Shown piece after piece: positions 56,084 through 64,000 of a DNA stretch of 64,000 nucleotides. A program made the translations under genes and the position numbers. The stretch covers positions 1-64,000 of the forward strand of contig CAWIGB010000025.1 in the NCBI GenBank assembly GCA_963835375.1, given 5' to 3'. The stretch is from Salinisphaera sp963835375. Lineage in GTDB: Bacteria > Pseudomonadota > Gammaproteobacteria > Nevskiales > Salinisphaeraceae. How positions within the stretch are numbered: position 1 is the stretch's first letter; the number at the start of each line of letters is the position of its first letter. A model generated the notes under the pieces. The model was not told where the DNA came from, did no database searches, and worked only from the letters and a program-made list of their open reading frames with translations.

Positions 56084-56719
56084 TTAGCGGGATGTCGGAG
56101 CCGCGGCACTGGTGAGAGGCGTCGATAAAGTCGAGGGCGGCAGACACAGGCCCGAGTCATTGCAGGCCTGCACGCGCGCTTGCGCTTTCAGGGGGCCGTC
56201 GCTGCCATGCCCGGTAAGATGCCCAATTAGTTTCATCTGTCCGGAATAAACTCGGATTGGTCTGCCGAGGCCAACGTTAATCTCATCGCCTGCCGGAAAA
56301 TCCAGATTTATCGGCAATGGGGCGCCGTCGGCTACGATGTCGACTTCAGTCGGGATAAGAAAGTCAAACCCCGCCGGGTTGGCATTGATATGCCAATGCT
56401 TTTTTATATTCAGCTCAATACGAACGTTATCGCCTTCGCGAGACGCGTCAAGCTTGACATAGCGCGCACTGAAACGCTGCTGCGCCGGCGGCGAATCATC
56501 GATTGCGGCTTGCGCGGCCGTTGTCTCGGACTGTGAGTAGAGAGTGACAATATCTGCGCTCGAGTTACTCGTGTTGGGCGCCGGGGTGTTGCTCTCAACG
56601 CGGGCGTTGGGTTCACCATCCTGCGACGGCCATTGCCAAAATAGAAAAAAACCGCTTACTGCAAGAGCGCTTGCCAAGGGCAGGAGCCAGCGGATCATGA
56701 AGTCTTTACCGATTGACAC
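56084..56719 (-). CDS. DsbD N-terminal (alpha) domain as a separate protein
   Basis: 211 residues from GTG 56719 (GGAG 7 nt upstream, overlapping the previous gene by 14 nt; ATG 56698 is the alternative). Signal/anchor WLLPLASALAVSGFFLFWQW, then a DsbD_N immunoglobulin-like domain: IELNIKKHWHINANPAGFDF and the redox pair in VQACNDSGLCLPPS. In E. coli this domain is the first part of one DsbD chain; here it is encoded apart, after the beta-gamma part. It delivers electrons to periplasmic thiol proteins such as CcmG. Confidence 0.85.
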   Translation of the reverse strand: MSIGKDFMIRWLLPLASALAVSGFFLFWQWPSQDGEPNARVESNTPAPNTSNSSADIVTLYSQSETTAAQAAIDDSPPAQQRFSARYVKLDASREGDNVRIELNIKKHWHINANPAGFDFLIPTEVDIVADGAPLPINLDFPAGDEINVGLGRPIRVYSGQMKLIGHLTGHGSDGPLKAQARVQACNDSGLCLPPSTLSTPLTSAAAPTSR

Positions 56720-57893
56720 GAGATCGCTCCGCGCTGGTTTCGATGGCTGTTTTCAACGTACTTACGGTAAATAAACCCGGTAAGCGCCGGTGGATCGTGC
56801 CGTCAGGGTTGAGTACCACAGCAAAAGGTAGGCCGGCCCCGCCGAACGAGCGCAGGTGGGCGTCGAGTTCGGCGTTGGGACGGGTCAGATCGGCTTGCAG
56901 TGCGCGCGTGTTCGTGGCCGCTACCGCCCGCGCGATCGCTTGGTTGGCGTATACGGTCTGTTCCAGAACCTTGCAGTTGATACACCAGTCGGCCGTGAAC
57001 TCGATCAGCACCGGGTGACCGGCGGCACGGGCTGCGATCAGCGCGCGCTCGGTCAGTGGTTGCCAAGGCAAGCCATGTCCAGTGTCTCCACCTCGGTTGA
57101 ATCCGATGGCGACGATGCTCACGGCAACCACCGCTAAGACTACCGTCGGGACTAGTCGCGCGCCGAATCCGGGGCCGACAACTAATCCACGGACTACCCA
57201 GAAGGCGAGCGCGCTGAGCCAGAACGTCCACAATAGGACGCTGAAGCGTTCGCTAAGCACGGTGGTCGCAAAGAAGGTAGCGCCCGCTAGCAACATCAAG
57301 CCCATCATCTGTTGTACGCGCCGTAGCCAGGGTCCGTTACGTGGGATACGCGCGAGCAAACCCGGTCGGGCCAGCAAGATAAGATAAGGCAGCGCCAACC
57401 CCACGCCGACCGCGGTGAACAACGCAAAGATCGTAGTGGGCGCCTGCGTTAGCGCAAACGCCATGACGCCGCCCAGGAAAGGCCCGGTGCAGGGAGCGGA
57501 CAGAACGGCTGCCAACAAACCGGCGAAATAAGGTTCCGCGTAGCCTGTGCCCTGGATTCGATACAGCCATTGGGCGGGCTGCATGCCGCGCCCGGCGAGG
57601 CTGTAAATGCCGAGGCCCGTCAGCAACAAGGCAAGCGCCGCTCGGAACGAGACCGCTTGAAACAAAGTGCCCCAGGTCCAGTGAAGCGCGGCGGTCGCCA
57701 AGGCCAGCGCGCCGAAGAACGTCAGTGTGCCTGCCAGCAAGGCAAATGCCGCCAGTGCGCGTTGTCGAGCGCCGTGGCCCACTACATGCGCGATGCTGCG
57801 TAATTTGATCGGCAACGCCGGTAACACACAGGGCGTGAGATTGAGCAGCCCCCCGGCCAGAACCGCCAGCAGCAGATGGCTCCAGATCATCAT
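56706..57893 (-). CDS. DsbD beta-gamma: membrane electron-transfer core plus thioredoxin domain
   Basis: 395 residues. The eight-helix membrane core has its redox Cys pair at Cys22 (LNLTPCVLPALPIKLRSIAH) and Cys135 (AVLSAPCTGPFLGGVM). The C-terminal thioredoxin domain has active site FTADWCINCKVLEQTVYANQ. It moves electrons from cytosolic thioredoxin across the membrane. The alpha domain is missing and encoded by the next gene. Overlaps the VTT gene by 4 nt (ATGA), forming a three-gene unit convergent with the ccm genes. Confidence 0.9.
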   Translation of the reverse strand: MMIWSHLLLAVLAGGLLNLTPCVLPALPIKLRSIAHVVGHGARQRALAAFALLAGTLTFFGALALATAALHWTWGTLFQAVSFRAALALLLTGLGIYSLAGRGMQPAQWLYRIQGTGYAEPYFAGLLAAVLSAPCTGPFLGGVMAFALTQAPTTIFALFTAVGVGLALPYLILLARPGLLARIPRNGPWLRRVQQMMGLMLLAGATFFATTVLSERFSVLLWTFWLSALAFWVVRGLVVGPGFGARLVPTVVLAVVAVSIVAIGFNRGGDTGHGLPWQPLTERALIAARAAGHPVLIEFTADWCINCKVLEQTVYANQAIARAVAATNTRALQADLTRPNAELDAHLRSFGGAGLPFAVVLNPDGTIHRRLPGLFTVSTLKTAIETSAERSRVNR

Positions 57894-58720
57894 GGCGCAG
57901 TGTCACAATGCCTGTTGGCACACGACTCGGATTGGCTAGGTTCGGCAGATTGCAGGATCGACCTGCGACGCCGAATACGGCGTATTGCAGACAGCAACAG
58001 TAGTGCGATCGGTCCCGCAAGAATCCAGATATCTATAGGCAGAGTGAGTGCCTGACTACCGAGTAGCACGCTGAGAACCGTCAGCGGCAAGATACCCAGC
58101 CCGGTCGTCCAGATGAATCTCGCCCTCGGCACGCCAGCAAGACCGGCCGCGTAGTGGATCAGGCTGAACGACATGACCGGTATCGGGCACGCCATCAGCA
58201 GTGGCGCGATACCACGGTTGCGTGTGAGCGCATCCAGCCGACTGCGGTAGCGCACGGGAACGAGGTGCGCTCTTGCCGCCGGGCCGAGCGCACACATGGC
58301 CTCGTAGCTCAGAATCGCACCCACCATCGCGCCCACCCAGGTGACCAGTACGCCGAGCCATGGACCGAAAGCGACACCATTGGCAACCGCGATCACCTCG
58401 GCTGGAAACGTTACGAAGGCATGAACCGCCATCAGGCCGATGGACGCGATAAGCGCCCAACGGTCCGCGCTACCGATGAGCGCACGCAGTCCGTCGCTGC
58501 TGAAATCGACGGCGAACAGGCTGTATTCGACAAGGCACCAGATGATTACGATGTCGATCCAGAGCAGTCCGACCGTCAATACCCTAGTCGCCGCCAAGAG
58601 AACGGGGCGCGTCGGCCAAGGTCGGCCTCCTATTTGTAGCAATGGGCGAAAAGTTAGGCCGAGCAAGATCAGGCCGGTCGCCGCCAACGCGAGACAGGCG
58701 GACAGCATGTCAGCTGTCAT
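57890..58720 (-). CDS. VTT-domain (TVP38/TMEM64, DedA-related) membrane protein
   Basis: 276 residues from ATG 58720 (GAGG 7 nt upstream). Six or seven membrane helices. VTT signature VHAFVTFPAEVIAVANGVAF, GPWLGVLVTWVGAMVGAILS, YEAMCALG and LLMACPIPVMSFSLIHYAAG. The C-terminus is basic then Ser/Cys-rich. Relatives move or scramble lipids or affect membrane homeostasis, and a mercury- or selenite-related role has been proposed for some. Linked by overlap to dsbD, but its part in cytochrome assembly is unknown. Confidence 0.8.
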   Translation of the reverse strand: MTADMLSACLALAATGLILLGLTFRPLLQIGGRPWPTRPVLLAATRVLTVGLLWIDIVIIWCLVEYSLFAVDFSSDGLRALIGSADRWALIASIGLMAVHAFVTFPAEVIAVANGVAFGPWLGVLVTWVGAMVGAILSYEAMCALGPAARAHLVPVRYRSRLDALTRNRGIAPLLMACPIPVMSFSLIHYAAGLAGVPRARFIWTTGLGILPLTVLSVLLGSQALTLPIDIWILAGPIALLLLSAIRRIRRRRSILQSAEPSQSESCANRHCDTAP

Positions 58721-58791
58721 CGCGATCCTCTTGTGCTGCGACAATAAAGGTACATAAGCGGGCTAAGCGGGTACACGGCGGCATCGGGTAG

Positions 58792-58983
58792 TCATGAGCC
58801 CCATCGCCCGTTGATTTTGTAGGTGTCGATGGCCACTGCTGCGTAGCTGGCCCGTTCAAGCAGCCGGTCGCAGTAATGCTCTTTATAGACTTGGGTGTGC
58901 GCGACCGCGCAGCCACTGATCTCGCTCAAGCAGTGGGTATGCCAGGTAGTCGCCGCACTAATCGGTGATGATGAGTTGGCCAT
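58792..58983 (-). CDS. Small hypothetical protein, doubtful
   Basis: 63 residues: MANSSSPISAATTWHTHCLS then HTQVYKEHYCDRLLERASYA and a hydrophilic end. His/Cys content is high for its size, but I do not recognise it and no clear ribosome site is visible. It lies between the VTT gene and the IS256 transposase and could be a fragment of a gene cut by the insertion. Confidence 0.25.
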   Translation of the reverse strand: MANSSSPISAATTWHTHCLSEISGCAVAHTQVYKEHYCDRLLERASYAAVAIDTYKINGRWGS

Positions 58984-59031
58984 AGGGTCTCGAAAGAGAG
59001 TTACTGTCAAATCTGGTGTATGGAAAAGAAG

Positions 59032-60273
59032 CTAGGCGGCTTTCCTGCTGATTTGTCGCTCGTCTATTCCGTCGATGAATTGGACGCCATCAACGACGTC
59101 GGCGAGTTGCTTGAAGCCGCGTAATCGACGCCAGCGTTTCTGGGCGCTCATCGCCAGTTGGTGGACCAATGCCAAGCCGCTTTTGGCGCTCACGCAATGG
59201 CGTGTGGCCGCAGTTCGCAAGCGGATCGTGGCAAAGGTGGATTCGATCGGATTGCTGGTACGCAGGTGCTGCCAGTGCGCCGCCGGGAAGTCATAGAAAG
59301 CCAGCAGTTCGGATCGATCTTTTTGCAGGCACGCCGTGGCTTTCGGATATTTGTCGGCGTAGGTCGCAACAAACCGATCAAAGGCCTGCTCGGCGTGATG
59401 ACGCGTATCGGCTTGCCAGATCTCGTGAAGATGGCCTTTGGCCTGCGGTTGTATCCGTTTGGGCAGCTTGTCGAGCACGTTCGCAGTCTTATGGACCCAG
59501 CATCGCTGAACCGCGGTCTTCGGATACACCTCGGCCAGCGCGCTCCAGAAGCCCATCGCGCCGTCACCGACAGCCAGCTTGGGCGCGACGGTCACCCCGC
59601 GATCACGCAGGCTCAGCAGCAGCGCTTTCCAGCTCTCGGTCGATTCCCGGAAGCCTTCTTCGATGGCCAGGAAGTGCTTGCGGCCGTGACGATCACAGCC
59701 GATGATCACCAGCACGCAACGCCGCTCGGCGGCGCGCACATTGACGTAAATGCCGTCGGCCCAGAGATACACTATTTCGTGACCGCGCCAGTCACGCTCT
59801 CGGAACGTGTCGTACTCGTGCTCCCAGCCAACTTTGAGCCGGCTGATCGTCGACGCCGACAGACCTTTGACCGACTCACCGAACAGCGCCTTGAGCGCTT
59901 CGTCGAAGTCGTTGGTCGATACGCCCTTGAGATACAGCCACGGCAGCACCGATTCCAGCCGGCGTGTTTTCTTCAAATACGGCGGCAGCAACGCCGAGGA
60001 AAAATGTCGGCCTCGTCCAGCCCGATCCCGCGTCTTGGGCAGCGCCACCGAGACCGGGCCAACGCCCGTGAGCACGTCGCGTTCGGGTTGGTACCCATTG
60101 CGGACCACTTCACGGCGCCCAGCGCCGTCTCGATCGGTGTTCGCCTGCAGAAACGCATCCAGCTCGGCTTGTACGGCCTGTTTGATGATGCGCTGTGCGC
60201 CGTCACGGACCAGATCGGACAAAGCGTCCGCAAAGGCTGGATCAGTAAAGGCAATCGTCGTATCGTCTCGCAT
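59032..60273 (-). CDS. IS256-family transposase
   Basis: 413 residues, intact. Mutator-type transposase: LSDLVRDGAQRIIKQAVQAE, RREVVRNGYQPERDVLTGVG, LYLKGVSTNDFDEALKALFG and VYLWADGIYVNVRAAERRCV (first Asp). Further on are LAVGDGAMGFWSALAEVYPK (second Asp), QRCWVHKTANVLDKLPKRIQ and RTSNPIESTFATIRLRT with the Glu. Terminal inverted repeats are not clear by eye, so element ends are not drawn; it probably spans about 59000-60320. It separates a methyltransferase remnant from the rest of the island. Confidence 0.9.
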   Translation of the reverse strand: MRDDTTIAFTDPAFADALSDLVRDGAQRIIKQAVQAELDAFLQANTDRDGAGRREVVRNGYQPERDVLTGVGPVSVALPKTRDRAGRGRHFSSALLPPYLKKTRRLESVLPWLYLKGVSTNDFDEALKALFGESVKGLSASTISRLKVGWEHEYDTFRERDWRGHEIVYLWADGIYVNVRAAERRCVLVIIGCDRHGRKHFLAIEEGFRESTESWKALLLSLRDRGVTVAPKLAVGDGAMGFWSALAEVYPKTAVQRCWVHKTANVLDKLPKRIQPQAKGHLHEIWQADTRHHAEQAFDRFVATYADKYPKATACLQKDRSELLAFYDFPAAHWQHLRTSNPIESTFATIRLRTAATRHCVSAKSGLALVHQLAMSAQKRWRRLRGFKQLADVVDGVQFIDGIDERQISRKAA

Positions 60274-60324
60274 GGTGGTGGCACCTGTTCTGTCGTCTGA
60301 AATCAGTGATTGGTCTTACTAATT

Positions 60325-60590
60325 TCAGCAGGTGGGTGCCGCCTCCTTCAATCGCTCATACACCAGAAATGAGCGTAGCTCGGTCTCGAAACGCGCCGTA
60401 TTTCGGATGACGCGTTGATAGGTCGGTCGATATAATGAAACATGTTGCACAACACAATGCGATCGGGGTTGAGAGTCGGCAAACGGCAGCGGTTCTGCCC
60501 ACCCCGCATGAAGACCGATGGTGGTCGAAAGCTTGCGACGCGCCGTTGCCAGCATCTCGGGCACCAGATCAACTGAATTGCCCGATTTTC
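60325..60590 (-). pseudogene. SAM-dependent methyltransferase fragment
   Basis: VDLVPEMLATARRKLSTTIG and GWAEPLPFADS in one frame and DRIVLCNMFHYIDRP in another resemble motifs I-post to IV of class I methyltransferases of the UbiE type. The N-terminal glycine motif and the C-terminal half are absent and the frame shifts at about 60475. Remnant next to the IS256 element. Confidence 0.55.
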
Positions 60591-60595
60591 CCGCA

Positions 60596-60635
60596 GGCTT
60601 GAGGGCTTGAGGGCTTGAGGGCTTGAGGGCTTGAG
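60596..60635 (+). repeat. 8-bp tandem repeat GGCTTGAG x5
   Basis: Five perfect copies directly beside the methyltransferase fragment. From 60636 to 60973 nothing recognisable is seen. Confidence 0.9.
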
Positions 60636-60973
60636 TCAAGTCTGCCTTGGCAGACTTCGTAAGTGTGTTACAGAAATCGGCTTCACCCCCGGTCGGCGGG
60701 ATATCGCCGATTGGCTCGAACAGGCGCTGATGCTTGAACCAGTCGACCTAATTCAACTCCGCGAACTCCGCCTCTCCGAGATGTTGCAACGACCGATTGA
60801 AGCCACCTCGTGGGCATTCGATGGATAAGTACAGCCGGGTGCGAGCCGACCTAGCCGAGAATAAGTCGTTCACTGAAGACTGGACGGTTGCGGCCATTAG
60901 CTCGGCGAGTGTCTACTTGTCGCGTAGGCTGCGCGGCACTTTTCATAGCCATAGTGCCAAGCTAAGGGGGCGA

Positions 60974-61077
60974 TTCGAGCCGCGGTGCGCAGCAGACATG
61001 GAAAACTCGCCAGACGCGCGGTTTTTTCATGGCACGAACCAAGCCATGCAAACCTGTGGCCAACAACAAGTGAGGCC
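60974..61077 (+). repeat. Right boundary of island: decayed copy of tRNA-Arg 3' end, terminator and flank
   Basis: Aligns with 42433-42535. TTCGA, GCGCA-CAGACAT, GAAAA, CGCCA-ACGCGCGG, TTTTTT, ATGGC, GAAC, AGCC, AACCTG and CAACA occur in the same order and spacing, with scattered substitutions and single-base gaps. The match covers both the tRNA end and non-tRNA flank, so it is a true duplication boundary rather than a chance tRNA-like motif. Confidence 0.7.
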
Positions 61078-61151
61078 CGGCGAATGTGCCGGCGCCGCCC
61101 GAACCCGGCGATGCTGGTCGCGGGGACATCCTGTGCCCAGCGGCATCTTCA

Positions 61152-63440
61152 TCAGCCCGGGTCGGGCGAGGCCTGATTGTCCATCGGCCAGTCGACGGTG
61201 GTGGTCGAGTCGTCTTCGCTGGTCTTGCCGCGCTTGTCATAACGAGCGCCACCGCCGGCCTCCATGGAAACGCTCATGCGCGGCGCGCCGAGGTTGATGT
61301 ATTCGGTTTCCATCCGACGTTTCAGTGCGAGGTTGAAGGCACGGGACACGTCCCATTGATATTCGGGCGCCGTGCGCAGGCGCATGCGCAGGATGGGGCA
61401 ACCATTGTCGAATTCGTGGATGCCCTGCATTTCCAGATGCGAACGGATCAGCCCGCGCATGAACGGGTCGCGGTGCAGATCGGAGGCCGTGCGCCGCATC
61501 AGTTCGATGGCGTCATCGATACGCAGGTCATACGGGATGCGGATCTTGATCAAGGCGATGCCGAACTGGCGCGACATGTTATGAATCGCATCGATATGCG
61601 AGAACGTGGTGATATGCACGACGCCGTCGAGATCGCGCAGGCGTACCGCGCGCAGGTTCAGGCCCTCGACCGTGCCCATGAAGCCGTTGATCTCGACGAA
61701 ATCGCCCACGGCCAGCGAGTCCTCGATCAGGATGAAGATGCCGGTGATCAGGTCGGCCACCAGGCTCTGGGCGCCGAAGCCCAGTGCGATGCCGATCACG
61801 CCAGCGCCGGCCAGTAGTGGCGTGACGTTCACGCCGAGGTTGGCCAGCCCCACGATGCCGGCGACGATGATGATCACGAACAAGGCCATGTTACGGATCA
61901 TTGGCGTGATGGTCTGGGCGCGATTGGTGTTGCGCCGCCGGCCGTGCGCACCGCGCCCGTGCAGGGCCCGGTGGATCGCCGTGTCGACCATGATCCAGAT
62001 CAGCCAGGCCAGCACGATCGTGAGCCCGACGCCGAGCAGGGCGCGCCCGATCTCGCCGCTGACCGCGCCCTGTTCGCCGATGCCGAACAGCGAGAAGCCC
62101 CAGACGCGGACTGACAGCTCGGCGAAGGCCAGCCAGGCCAGGCCATGGGCGAGGGTGAAGCCGAGATTGCGGAACCGCCCGGCGTAAGGGCTTTTGCGCG
62201 GCCGTCGCGCGGCGCGCTCGTGCTGGCGCCGGATGATGCCGGTGGTCACGAGTGTCAGCACCAGCAGCACCGTGCAGATCATCGATCGCGCGAAGGCGGC
62301 ATGGGCCTGCCCGCCGGTGATGAAAATGGCGGCCAGGGAGGCCGTGATCAGCAACAGGGCCGGGACATGCCAGAGCTGTGCGCTGATCGAGACCAGTTCG
62401 CGGAATCCGCCGCGGTCGCGGCGATTGGCCAGCGATCGATTCCGAATCAGATGCTCCACCGGGCGGCGTATGCGCAGGATCAATGCGCCGCTGGACAACC
62501 CCGCGAGCATGTTGGATACGACTGACAGCCAGTCCGCGAGACTGGTGCCGAGTAGGTCGGACAGTCGCGCGCTGTTGACCGCGTCGCCGAAGGCGACCAA
62601 GGCGCCGATGAAGAACAGCGGTCCGAGGGCCTTGTCATGCAGGATCGACACCGCCACGCGACGATGGCCGCGCGTGAACAGGGCGATCACGACATCGAAT
62701 ACGGTCGACAGCAATCGCCCGCACAGGCCGACATAGGCCAGTACGAGCAACGTGGCGCTGGCTGGTGCCGCCGGCTGGATCAGGTGAATGGCCGCCAACA
62801 GCGCGGCGAATGTCACGACCCAGGGCGTCACGCGCCGGCAGAAGTGGGCCAGGAGCATCCACGGGCGAGGCTCGGGTGGCAGCTTGATCGGCCAGCCGCG
62901 TCGGGCGAACAGGCTGTGGCCGGCGAGCGTCATGACCACCAGCGCGCTCGTGAGCATGGACAGGCCGAACGCGATCTCGGCCATATTGCTCACCAGCGCC
63001 TGCCGTTGCGCGCCGACGAACAGTTCGCGAACGTTCGTGGCAGCCTTGCGCGCGTTGCGGCGCCAGATCTCCCAGGGCGACTCGCCCTCCTGGGCCTGGC
63101 GGCTCAGATTGCTGATCGAATCCGAGAGCGCGCCCAGCAGGCCGCCACGGGCTCCGGTGATCGGGTTCTCCTGCTTTTCCTCCGCCTGGGTCGAGGCGCG
63201 CAGCTGTTTGAGTTGCTTGACCAGCGCGGCGCGTTTCTTATCGTTCTCCAGGGTGCCGATGATGTCGTCGAGCGAGGATTTCAGCTGTTTCGGATCGGGC
63301 TTGTCCTGAGACTGGCCTTGCACGTCTTGCCCGAGGCCGAGCCCGCCCATGCCCTGGGCGGCGGCCGGAGTCGCGACGCACGCAAGCGCGACCAGCAGCG
63401 ATAACAACATGGAGCGGATCGGCGACACGTCGAACGGCAT
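61152..63440 (-). CDS. MscS-family mechanosensitive channel (large, YbiO/MscK-like)
   Basis: 762 residues from ATG 63440 (TTG 63443 possible). Signal peptide LLVALACVATPAAAQG, a periplasmic coiled segment (KRAALVKQLKQLRASTQAEE), about eleven membrane helices, and the MscS core: pore helix region NLGVNVTPLLAGAGVIGIAL, GFGAQSLVADLITGIFILIE, beta domain DSLAVGDFVEINGFMGTVEG and LNLRAVRLRDLDGVVHIT. It releases solutes on hypo-osmotic shock, fitting a salt-exposed organism. First ordinary chromosomal gene after the island, and intact. Confidence 0.9.
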   Translation of the reverse strand: MPFDVSPIRSMLLSLLVALACVATPAAAQGMGGLGLGQDVQGQSQDKPDPKQLKSSLDDIIGTLENDKKRAALVKQLKQLRASTQAEEKQENPITGARGGLLGALSDSISNLSRQAQEGESPWEIWRRNARKAATNVRELFVGAQRQALVSNMAEIAFGLSMLTSALVVMTLAGHSLFARRGWPIKLPPEPRPWMLLAHFCRRVTPWVVTFAALLAAIHLIQPAAPASATLLVLAYVGLCGRLLSTVFDVVIALFTRGHRRVAVSILHDKALGPLFFIGALVAFGDAVNSARLSDLLGTSLADWLSVVSNMLAGLSSGALILRIRRPVEHLIRNRSLANRRDRGGFRELVSISAQLWHVPALLLITASLAAIFITGGQAHAAFARSMICTVLLVLTLVTTGIIRRQHERAARRPRKSPYAGRFRNLGFTLAHGLAWLAFAELSVRVWGFSLFGIGEQGAVSGEIGRALLGVGLTIVLAWLIWIMVDTAIHRALHGRGAHGRRRNTNRAQTITPMIRNMALFVIIIVAGIVGLANLGVNVTPLLAGAGVIGIALGFGAQSLVADLITGIFILIEDSLAVGDFVEINGFMGTVEGLNLRAVRLRDLDGVVHITTFSHIDAIHNMSRQFGIALIKIRIPYDLRIDDAIELMRRTASDLHRDPFMRGLIRSHLEMQGIHEFDNGCPILRMRLRTAPEYQWDVSRAFNLALKRRMETEYINLGAPRMSVSMEAGGGARYDKRGKTSEDDSTTTVDWPMDNQASPDPG

Positions 63441-63878
63441 CAAGCGGACTCGGGTGGAAACGAAAGGGCGTTGGCACTCGCCGGTGCCGGCGCGAGAGCG
63501 GAGGGTGATGTCGATGAAACCGTTCCGCCAGCCTCAGCGTACCTTGATTGCGCGATAAATTTTTTCCGGCCGATGGGGCTGTTCATCGTTGACCCTGCTC
63601 GTGGCTCGAGTTCTAAAAGCGTATGTTTCTAAAGGTTTATGAATTGTGTCCTTGAAGGTGGAAAGTCCCTGTGTCGAGACCGAATACTACTTTAGTTTAA
63701 GATTGACCGCGGGCGCAGGCGGATGTATTTTTTACCGCCTAAACGCGGGCTGAACAGCCAGCTCGCTTCCCGAGTCATGGTCGGTATGGGGTTCCGGCCA
63801 AGCCGTTTGTACGAGATTTGGCCGGCGGGCTTGGCTCGCGAGGGCCCGATCCGGTTCGACTCCAAGGCATATAACGCA
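63441..63878. other. Intergenic region before the probable cyoA gene
   Basis: 438 bp, locally A/T-rich at 63550-63720 as expected for promoters. Frames on the minus strand here look spurious. No repeat or RNA gene recognised. Confidence 0.5.
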
Positions 63879-64000
63879 ATGCTAGGTAAGATTTTTCGCT
63901 TTTCATCGGGCGCTGTGGCCGCCGGTCTGCTTTTGCTGGTCAGCGGTTGTGGTGCAAGTCTGAGTACCATGATGCCGGTCGGCCCGGTCGGTCAGACCGA
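63879..64000 (+). CDS. cyoA: Probable cytochrome bo quinol oxidase subunit II, N-terminus (partial)
   Basis: Forty codons to the window edge: MLGKIFRFSSGAVAAGLLLL, VSGCGASLSTMMPVGPVGQT. A lipoprotein signal with lipobox LVSGC followed by PxGPVG closely matches the start of CyoA, a lipoprotein whose mature part begins near PKGPVG. AAGG lies about 11 nt before ATG 63879. Other quinol or cytochrome oxidase subunit II genes are possible. Confidence 0.55.
   Translation, partial: MLGKIFRFSSGAVAAGLLLLVSGCGASLSTMMPVGPVGQT

Larger units (their letters stand above)
42456..60973. mobile_element. Genomic island at tRNA-Arg(CCG): Cyc2 electron-uptake and cytochrome c maturation island
   Basis: Bounded on the left by tRNA-Arg and on the right by an imperfect copy (60974-61077) of the tRNA 3' end, terminator and following sequence. 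Cargo: cyc2, HiPIP, three proven or possible electron carriers, ccmABCDEFGHI, split dsbD, VTT protein, plus IS5- and IS256-family elements. Codon use is visibly less G/C-biased than in the flanks (for example many AAT, TTT and AAA codons in cyc2), and its functional genes carry no frameshifts. No integrase gene is visible, so the island is probably no longer self-mobile, or was mobilised in trans. Confidence 0.7.

Noticed and set aside
58990..60325. Terminal inverted repeats of the IS256 element
   Set aside because: Sequences around both ends share only weak similarity by eye and no clear 8-9 bp target duplication, so ends were not assigned.
63692..63970. 92-residue minus-strand gene at the right edge
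   Set aside because: It overlaps the lipoprotein-type start of the probable cyoA on the plus strand and has no recognisable features.

Overview
The window is high-GC DNA from a gammaproteobacterium. Its gene set (two-subunit arginine succinyltransferase AruFG, a NagB-II type GlcNAc pathway, Rep, UbiK, MtgA, Ppk1, two PII/Amt pairs, a probable quinol oxidase subunit at the right edge) fits a halophilic or acid-tolerant relative of Salinisphaera. The genus is an inference; there is no rRNA here.

Layout. 0-4.7 kb: arginine succinyltransferase pathway on the minus strand (aruC-aruF-aruG, then aruD), interrupted by about 780 bp holding two inverted 70-bp repeats. 4.8-10.3 kb: GntR regulator, then sugar permease, GlcNAc kinase, GlcN6P deaminase and NagA. 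10.4-16.7 kb: aldo/keto reductase, broken LysE exporter, 3D-domain protein, DUF2235 hydrolase, DUF72 protein, chemoreceptor. 16.7-17.8 kb: a complete IS1595-type element with intact target duplication. 18-20.4 kb: glutaryl-CoA dehydrogenase and CoA-transferase. 20.5-25.7 kb: cupin, PaoABC-type molybdenum aldehyde oxidoreductase and a divergent TetR regulator. 25.7-33.7 kb: PhzF/DUF423, Ppk1, SYLF protein, MtgA, YheT-like hydrolase, cardiolipin-synthase-like protein. 33.8-37.9 kb: PII-Amt-Amt-PII with sigma-54 promoters. 38-42.3 kb: UbiK, ComM, a MITE-like repeat, Rep helicase.

42.4-61 kb is the most interesting part: an island of about 18.5 kb starting at a tRNA-Arg(CCG) gene and ending at a decayed copy of the tRNA 3' end plus its terminator. 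It carries a Cyc2-type outer-membrane cytochrome-porin (the Fe(II) oxidase family), a Tat-exported HiPIP, a soluble c-type cytochrome, an unknown histidine-containing membrane protein, a repeat-bearing lipoprotein, a complete cytochrome c maturation set (ccmABCDEFGHI), another monoheme cytochrome, a DsbD split into two genes, a VTT-family membrane protein, and IS5- and IS256-type insertion sequences. Two perfect FNR-type palindromes lie at the cyc2/HiPIP divergent promoter and before ccmD. I read it as a transferable module for extracellular Fe(II) oxidation or electron uptake that brings its own heme-attachment machinery. After it come an MscS-family channel and a probable cyoA start.

About twenty single-base frameshifts break ordinary genes between 0.2 and 42 kb, mostly one extra or missing G/C in a short run, while the island's functional genes have none. 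Most look like sequencing errors rather than gene decay, so frameshifted genes are annotated over their full extent.
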